Shown here one piece after another: positions 57,307-64,000 of a stretch of DNA of 64,000 nt. Source of the DNA: Diphasiastrum complanatum (Eukaryota; Streptophyta; Lycopodiopsida; Lycopodiales; Lycopodiaceae); assembly GCA_029204225.1 (NCBI GenBank), contig CM055105.1, positions 17,247,353 through 17,311,352 of the forward strand, in the 5' to 3' direction. The notes under the pieces are model-generated. The model was given only the letters and a program-made list of their open reading frames with translations, did not search any database and was not told the DNA's origin. The number at the start of each line of letters is the position of its first letter. Positions within the stretch are counted from its first letter, which is position 1. The position numbers and the translations under genes are program-made.

Positions 57307-60300
57307 TTAAGAACCGTCTTGGTCCTCTAAGACAAAGTCTGGAAAAATCTTGCGAAGGACGCTGCCTCTTTCCCAAGTGGCATTCTCAACAGGCTGATCA
57401 TTCCACTTAACCAGATATTCTCGGTATAGAGTATGACGAGTCTGCGTCTCTCTACTATCAAGAATTTCCTCTGGTTCATGTGGAGGTTGTTGAGGATCCA
57501 ATGGGAGAACTAGAACACTGTCCCCTACCAGATTATCTGATCTGGTTAAGGCTTTTCGTAACTGACTTACATGAAAAACTGGAAAAACCTTACTGCTGTG
57601 TGGGAGTTCTAGTTCATAGGTGACCTCGCCTAGTCTCCTACTGATGGTAAAGGGACCACAATACCTTGGAGACAACTTAGCACACACTCCTGATTTGAGG
57701 GTTTTAGAGTCAACTGGGACTCTCAAGTAAACTTTCTCACCAGTGGAGAACTGCACATCCCGTCTGTGTGGATCTGCATAATGCCTGGCTCGATCCTGGG
57801 ATTGTCTAATGCTACGCTTAGCATGTTCTATCATCTGGTTTAGGTCTTCTAAAAAGTTTCTGGCTGCTTCAACTTTTTCTTGTTTAAACCCTACAGCTGT
57901 GGGTGAGCGTGGCTGAAAACCGTACATCAGCATAAATGGGCTGTATCCCGTAGCTGAATGTTTGGTACTGTTGTAAGCAAACTCTAATATTGAGAGATAC
58001 TCCTCCCAATTAGTCTGCCTCTTGCTGACGTATGCACGAAGCATATCCTCCAGCACTTGATTTACCCTTTCTGTTTGACCGTCCGTCTGTGGATGGTCGG
58101 TGGTACTCATATTAAGTTTAGTATGGAGATGATGGAATACTGCCTTCCAAAAATTTCCAGTAAACTTACTGTCCCGGTCGCTGACTATGCCGGAAGGTAG
58201 ACCGTACAATTTAAATAGCCCGTCTACAAACAACCTCGCTAACTCTGGAGCTCTAACGGTTGTTTTGGTCGGAATAAAATGAGCCATTTTGGTCAGACGG
58301 TCAACTGTGACCCATATAGCGTCATTACCCTTTTGGGTTTTAGGCAGGCCTACTATAAAATCCATGGAGATACTCTCCCATTTACCAGCTGGTATTTCTA
58401 AGGGATGCAACAACCCTCCTGCCTTTAAACACTCTGCTTTATTTACTTGACATTTCTGGCAACTGGTTACATACTGGTGGACGTCCTTTTTCATACTGGG
58501 CCAGAAAAATTGCCTACGAAGAAGCTCATAGGTCTTCTGTATGCCTGGGTGTCCCGCGCTAGGATTGTCATGACATTCATATAGGACCTGCTGCCTATAA
58601 TCCTCTGAATTGGGGACACATACTCTATCTCTATAGAGCAAGTACTCATCCTGAATGGAATACTATTTCCATTTGAATCCTTGAGTCAACTGACCCTCAA
58701 CCACTGGGGTTTGCTTGGGTAATACAGGCTCAGAATCCTCAACGTCATCTGACGACGTATACTCGGACTCATCATCATCCTCAACGGAAGCTGCCGTATT
58801 CTTGGATGAATTGGCACCAGCCCCGGGAACTGGTTCTGGAGTCTGTAACTGTCTGTTCTGGACTGAGTTCCAGATAATAGAGAAGAATGCATCATGCTGG
58901 CATTTCCCTCTCAAGGACTCGAGTAACTCATTACGAATCTGAGTAAAACTCAGCTCGTTTATTATAGGCATTCTGCTAAGGGCATCTGCTACTGTATTGA
59001 ATTTTCCACGCCTATATCTGATAGACATGTCAAACTCTTGCATCAACTCTGCCCAACGAGCTTTCCGACCTCTAAGCTCAGGTTGATTGCAAAGGTATCT
59101 GAGACTCTCATGGTCTGTCAGGACCTCAAAGTTGGCACCATACAAATAATGCCTCCAAGTCTTAAGGGCATGGACTATAGAAAAGAGTTCCTTTTCATAG
59201 GCACTATACCTAGTCTGTGCTGGCTCGAGTTTTTTACTCTCGAACGCAACTGGTCGTCCACCCTGAGTTAGCACAGCACCTACTGCAAAGTCGCTAGCAT
59301 CTGTTTCGACCACAAATGACTAATTGGGGTCGACGACTTTTAAAACTGGTGCTGTAGCTAAGGCTGTTTTGAGAGCATCAAAGCTCTCCTGTTGTGCGGA
59401 CTCCCAAATGAACTCCTTTCCCTTCCCCTTAAGGAGATTTGTCATAGGGACTGCTGTCTGAGCATATTCCTTGACAAATCGTCTGTAATATCCCGCCAGA
59501 CCAAGAAAGATTTGAAGTTCCAAAATATTCTGAGGTCTTAGCCAACTGAGTATGGCTTTAACCTTATTTGGGTCCATCTTAATCCCATCTGAAGAGATAA
59601 TGTGACCCAAATATGCTACTTCTTCAACGAAGAATTCACACTTGGATTGTTTAGCATAAAGCTTATGCTTTCTGAGCAGTCGAAACACCTTTCTGAGGTG
59701 TTTTAGATGCTCCTTCCTCGTTTTGCTGTAGACGAGGATGTCATCTAAAAATACGACTACAAACTTACCCAAGTATGGTCTGAGGACACTGTTCATCAAG
59801 GTCATAAAGGTAGCTGGAGCATTTGTGAGCCCAAATGGCATCACCTTAAACTCATAATGACCGTGACGAGTCCTAAAAGCTGTTTTCGAGACATCTTCCG
59901 ATTTTATACGGACTTGATGATATCCCGATCTGAGATCTATTTTGCTGAAAAACTTAGCCCCGTCGAGTTGATCAAACAACTCGTCTGCCCGAGGCATAGG
60001 GTATTTATTCTTAATTGTGACTTTATTGAGGGCTCTGTAATCTACGCAAAAACGCATAGACCCCTCTTTCTTTTTCACCAATAGGACTGGTGAGGCCCAT
60101 GGTGAACTACTGGTCTGAATTTGGCCTTTCCCAAGATAGTCTGTTAACTGCCTAGTTATTTCTTCATCCTCTCTTCGGCTGACCCGATACAGAGGTTTAG
60201 AAACAGGTGTTGTACCTGGTACTAGGTTTATTACATGATCTACCTCTCTGCTAGGTGGTAAACCATGTGGCAAATCTTCAGGAAAAACATCTTTAAATTT

Positions 60301-61251
60301 AGACAATAAAGTTTCTAATTTACTGATTTTCTGCTGAATAGAACTAGAAATAGAAACTTCAGGAATAAACTGAAAGTCACATAAGAATACCTGATGGTCT
60401 TCGTCTCCGATTAGCTGACAGAGCTCTGAACTGCAGACCATAGGGCTGTTGGGAACATCATGCTCCCCATGCAACTGGATCTCTCGGCCTTTATACTGAA
60501 AGCTGAGGGTGTTCTCCTGATAGTTTCTGTGGAGGGAAGGTCCTAAACTGTAGAGCCAATCTCTCCCGAGAACAATGTCTGTTCGATCCAGGTGCATTAT
60601 CTGAAAGTTTATTTGATCTTGGTACCCCTGAATACCAAGATTTAACTTACTTACCATAGTTTCCCATATTTTTTTATCTTCACCCTTAGCTAATGAAACT
60701 ATGTACCTATGCTGACTAGGTACTTCTGGTAGTTTAAGCTTTTTAACCAGGGTGTGGTTGATGAAATTATGGGTTGCCCCATCATCAACCATGACTCTTA
60801 CTGACTGGTTACCAACTTTCCCATGCATACGTACTAGGTCATGCGGCCCAAAGCTGAAGGGTCTCGCTAGCATTGCAGAGGTCAGCTGGCAACAGTGTTC
60901 ATGATCTTCATGATACACTTTGATCTCGGAAGCTGCCGAGTCACTGGGGAAACATACAGTCTGAACAAGATGAACTTGTTTTTTATCTTTCTTATCTTTT
61001 TTAGTGAAAGGCCCCTTGGGACACTGTCTGACTGTGTGTCCCTTGCCCATACACACAAAGCACAAACGTTCTTGTTTGGCTTTCTCAAAATCATCTGGGT
61101 TTAAGGGCTGTATGAGTGAAGGGCGTTTCTGAGGAGCTTCACCTTTAAATTTATCTTCTTTCTTTCTTTTTAAAAATTTCTTTTTAAATTGAAAGTCTTT
61201 CTGAGGAAGCTGCTCAGAAAGTGGTTGTTGTCTCGCTTTCTTCCTACCCAC
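57307..61251 (-). pseudogene. Chromovirus gag end plus pol, two in-frame UAG codons
   Basis: A single reading frame from 61,251 to 57,307 interrupted only by UAG at 59,320-59,322 and 58,663-58,665. In order: CCHC zinc knuckle [14 protein letters not shown] (residues 64-77 of the first segment); protease with [10 protein letters not shown] (D156; DDGA instead of the usual DSGA/DTGA) and [11 protein letters not shown] with [21 protein letters not shown] and active site VFLDD (501-504); RNase H (ETDASDFAVGAVL, FNTVADALS; 58,663-59,313); integrase (57,307-58,641) with HxH/CxxC finger, D94, D155 and E191 (DD35E), a GPF module, and a chromodomain (REYLVKWNDQPVENATWE). The first UAG falls just before RNase H, the second between RNase H and integrase. 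Confidence 0.95.
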
Positions 61252-61258
61252 TGAATCA

Positions 61259-62083
61259 TCATAGATTTGAGCATATCTGAGAGCTTGTAGGCGAGTTTCT
61301 CTGGACCTCTACTTTATATTCATCTTTGAGGCCACGGACAAATCCCCTGATTTTTTGATAGTCATCCATATTTTTAATCTTTAAAATTGCCTCTCGATAC
61401 TGCGAGATATATTGGATGAGGGACTTGTCCATTACTATTCTTTCCCAGGCTTCCCAGGCTCTATCAAGTTCATTCTCTGGTAGAAATTCTCTTAGGAAAG
61501 CTTCTTCAAAAGCTTTCCATGACCGGGGAGTCTGCCCAGTCTCCTGGAGATTTAACCACCACTTATAGGCCATAGGCCCTAAAGAAAGACTGGCCTCAAT
61601 TGCTTGCAAATGGTCAGGGGTCTGTTTAAGAGCATGAATGTTCTTCCATTTGTTGAGGAAGGTTTGTAGAATATCTACATTTCTATCCTTCTCTTCCCCA
61701 TTAAAAGTAGGAGGCTTTAAATCTTTAAAAACACTGGGGTGAGACCGTAAAGTCTCACCCGAAACTGATGGAAGTGGAGAAGGGGATAACTGAGAAGTGG
61801 AGGGAAGGCTTCCTTTCGCGGAGCTCAAAATCAAGTTTTTGAGTTCAGCGAACGAGTCGTCCACACTGGACTTGAAATTGGCTAATGCCAGCTTCAGTTC
61901 ATCCACTTCTGTTACCAATTGGAGGAACTGCTCCTTGGTAACCAGTTCGTCGAGTTCTTCGGCGAACTGTTCCTGTTCTTCTACTTCCATGGGTTCCTTC
62001 CCTTTTCTGTAAGCCAAGGCTTCTGTTTCAAGTTCGTCGAAGCCTCTCTCCTGGGGTTGATCAGGTCCCTGAGGAGTGGTCAT
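61259..62083 (-). pseudogene. Chromovirus gag, frameshifted near its end
   Basis: 274 codons from ATG. The acidic N-terminus (KEPMEVEEQEQFAEELDELV) is followed by a predicted coiled coil (VDELKLALANFKSS). A retrotransposon gag domain follows (KDLKPPTFNGEEKD, ALSLGPMAYKWWLN-like region, FLREFLPENELDRAW, YISQYREAIL, GFVRGLKDEYK). A one-base change near 61,305-61,315 diverts the frame to an early stop. The continuing frame ([14 protein letters not shown]) leads into the zinc knuckle and pol. ATG is 687 bp from the LTR. Confidence 0.93.
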
Positions 62084-62757
62084 CTTCGAAACTGAAAGAG
62101 AGCTACCTTAACTTCTGAAGGAAAAAAGTCTAAAAGACTAATTTACAACTGTACAAGGGAAAGGAAAGATGACTTAGCTGTTTCTGAGGACTGTACTTCC
62201 AAAGAAAGAATGAAGAGGAACCCTTTCAGCTCTTTTCCCCAAAATTTCAGACCTGCTGTTCCGAAAAATGCCAGTTTGAAGCTTCAAAACGGTGCTAAAT
62301 TTCCCGGTTTTTTGATGATAGTAGCTCGCTGGTCTGATAGGAATCCTCTTGCTCCAAATCTCTGACGTTGGGGCCCAAAAACTTGTTGAAAAACCAGATT
62401 TTCAGAAGTACTGGCAGCGCTGGCCCTGCTCCTCCTTTTTGGCTTCAAACTCGCTGAGAACCAGTAACTTTTTCCCTGGAAATCGGATGATGGAGGTGCT
62501 GGCTTCTTCCTACTCTAATTTCGCTGGGAAAACTATAGAGAATCCTCTCAACTCAGTGGGAAACAGCTGTTTTTTCAGCGAGTTACCTACTTGGAATCTG
62601 ACTCCTTACTACTGTGATTTCTCAGTGGAAATCAGAAGTTTGAAGGCTGCTCCTACAGCGATCCTCCTCCTCTATTCCTCTCTGAGAATCTGAGAAACAC
62701 TTCCTATCTTCTGATGGCTTTCTCTACTACTGTCCTGAACTCCCTAGGATGGAGATG
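62084..62757 (-). promoter_or_regulatory. Leader of the young chromovirus
   Basis: Non-coding 5' leader between PBS and gag ATG. Repeated CAGCGA and TTTTCAGCG-like strings are visible, but no repeated hairpin series like that of the other chromovirus. Confidence 0.6.
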
Positions 62758-62769
62758 GCTCTGATACCA
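62758..62769 (-). other. Primer-binding site
   Basis: The minus strand reads TGGTATCAGAGC one base after the 5' LTR end, initiator Met-tRNA type. Confidence 0.95.
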
Positions 62770-62770
62770 G

Positions 62771-63128
62771 TGTAATAGATCCTAACACCACAGTAGGGCA
62801 AACACTAACTGATCCACCCAACCTTGCCTACTCCCTGATATAGAGTAAGCCCCTCCTAGCCCAGTGTGAGGACGGGTAGCATGCTACTGCCAAGTGTCGG
62901 CCACGTGGCACTGACGTGGCCGACTGCACGTCGGGACCCAACTGGGGGCCCTATCCTGCTGACAGGGTCCCTAGGCTGTGTTAGGCCCGCCATGGCTATG
63001 GACCGTGCTGGGGCACACTACTCACACTGTCTTGCCCTGTGGGTCATGTACGCTGGACACGACCCTGACTGTGGTATCTGACCTATCTGTGTTCTCTAGG
63101 GTTCGGCACTGGTTACGAGCTCGTAACA
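62771..63128 (-). repeat. 5' LTR of the young chromovirus
   Basis: 358 bp. Differs from the 3' LTR only at GGACG/GGACT and CACAC/CACAT positions (near 62,873 and 63,027). Confidence 0.95.
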
Positions 63129-63133
63129 CCACG

Positions 63134-64000
63134 AGAGGATAGGATTTACCATTTACGTTCCCTAGGACTAGCCTATATGAGATTCATGAGAGAGACTACT
63201 ATTTGTTCAAAGATACACCAATCACTTTGGACTCACTTTCTACCTATGAGATCCACACTAGTTTCCACTTATGAAACGAGAGATGCTTTTGCTACAATGA
63301 GATCTCCAGCCTTCTCATCAAAGTACTCCAGGCACACAACTACATATCACATCCTTTTTCTCCAAACGACAACCACGCCCAAACTCAGAGGATGATGATG
63401 ACACGACTTTCCACAGAGTTCAGAGACACTGCGGCTCCCGGCATTACAGTACATCCAAACCTAGTCATCCTACCACAAGAGGTCCCTCTCATGTTTGACA
63501 TCGGTAGCTAATCTTAGTCTTACCTCCCATTGCAACTCACATATTACAAATTTGTATCAAGTTGAGGCTATTTTCCAGTTGAGTACACACATCCAAAGAG
63601 TGATGAGTCTCCCAGATTCACGCTATTCAAAGAGTGATGAGTCTTACCTCCCATTGCAACTCATATTACAAATTTGTATCAAGTTGAGGCTAATTTCAAG
63701 TTGAGTACACACATCCAAAGAGTGATGAGTCTCCCAGATCCATGCGTAACTCTTCATCTCAATATCTTCATCACTTATCATGGTACTATCAGGCTACTGG
63801 TCTCTTACATCTATATGGCATTGCAATTTCGAATTTTCCAAAGGGATCTCATCAATACATCCAAGGATTATATGTCATGCATATTTTTGAGTCGCATGGC
63901 AAGGACCTCTAGAGGTCAAACCAAACTTCTACCATTCTAGTTTCCTAGAGCTGGATATTTCCTTACCTCGTTACCTAGACATTGGACTCTCGCAAGATGT
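63134..64000. other. Flank with a ~124-bp tandem duplication
   Basis: TACCTCCCATTGCAACTCA at 63,521 recurs at 63,645, with AAAGAGTGATGAGTCTCCCAGAT repeated in each unit. The segment near 63,258-63,300 (CCACTTATGAAACGAGAGATG) resembles 56,523-56,555 on the other side of the chromovirus. No gene is recognised. Confidence 0.7.

Larger units (their letters stand above)
56938..63128 (-). mobile_element. Young, nearly intact chromovirus
   Basis: 6,191 bp with two 358-bp LTRs differing at two positions by eye, perfect 5-bp target duplication CCACG (56,933-56,937 and 63,129-63,133), PBS, PPT, gag and a pol ending in a chromodomain. Only three disabling changes are seen: one gag frameshift and two in-frame UAG codons. 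It lies inside what appears to be a large MPP-beta intron, in the same orientation as the gene. Confidence 0.96.

Overview
The window is TE-rich nuclear DNA from a land plant. The evidence is spliced exons of a plant-type mitochondrial processing peptidase beta gene, a DYW-type PPR editing-factor fragment, Ty1/copia and chromodomain-bearing Ty3/gypsy elements, GT-AG introns, and very long CT/GA microsatellites. Nothing in it is prokaryotic. I cannot fix the clade from sequence alone.

Layout. 1-5.4 kb: a decayed Ty3-type gag (minus) next to an 866-bp LTR. 5.4-8.2 kb: a broken Ty1/copia pol (minus). 8.2-9.4 kb: 24-bp minisatellite and purine-rich repeats. 9.8-10.3 kb: a Ty3 integrase tail. 10.6-11.7 kb: tandem pieces of a DYW-PPR gene. 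11.9-13.5 kb: microsatellites, a TA-centred palindrome and a 1-kb GAGTC-rich minisatellite.

16.0-35.7 kb is the structural centre. A family of about 1.2-kb LTRs with no coding capacity (non-autonomous, mostly minus orientation) is interleaved with a chromovirus (21,416-32,778; 918-bp LTRs, iMet-type PBS, PPT, protease-RT-RNase H-integrase-chromodomain). Target-site duplications give a three-level nest: the chromovirus sits inside a non-autonomous LTR (TSD GCTAA/GTTAA), and a complete non-autonomous element sits inside the chromovirus leader (TSD GCCGG). A solo LTR with TSD CATAC lies at 34.4-35.7 kb. The two families share LTR ends, an R-like block, the PBS, about 530 bp of leader carrying five similar hairpins, and a PPT-proximal motif. 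This is what a non-coding parasite of an autonomous partner would look like.

36-44 kb is sparse: a Ty3 integrase scrap, a tight hairpin, and a four-exon pseudogene of unknown family (37,616-39,161) whose third intron is filled by a palindromic ATGCTAAGCAT array. 44.1-46.7 kb holds a deletion derivative of a chromovirus.

48.5-53.5 kb carries the last four coding exons of the MPP-beta gene (minus), with clean splice sites and an intact frame, so it is probably a live gene. Its remaining exons are not visible, and the next intron extends past 64 kb. That intron contains a Ty3 gag-RT fragment, an LTR/PBS fragment, a 106-bp CT tract and a nearly intact young chromovirus (56,938-63,128; TSD CCACG).
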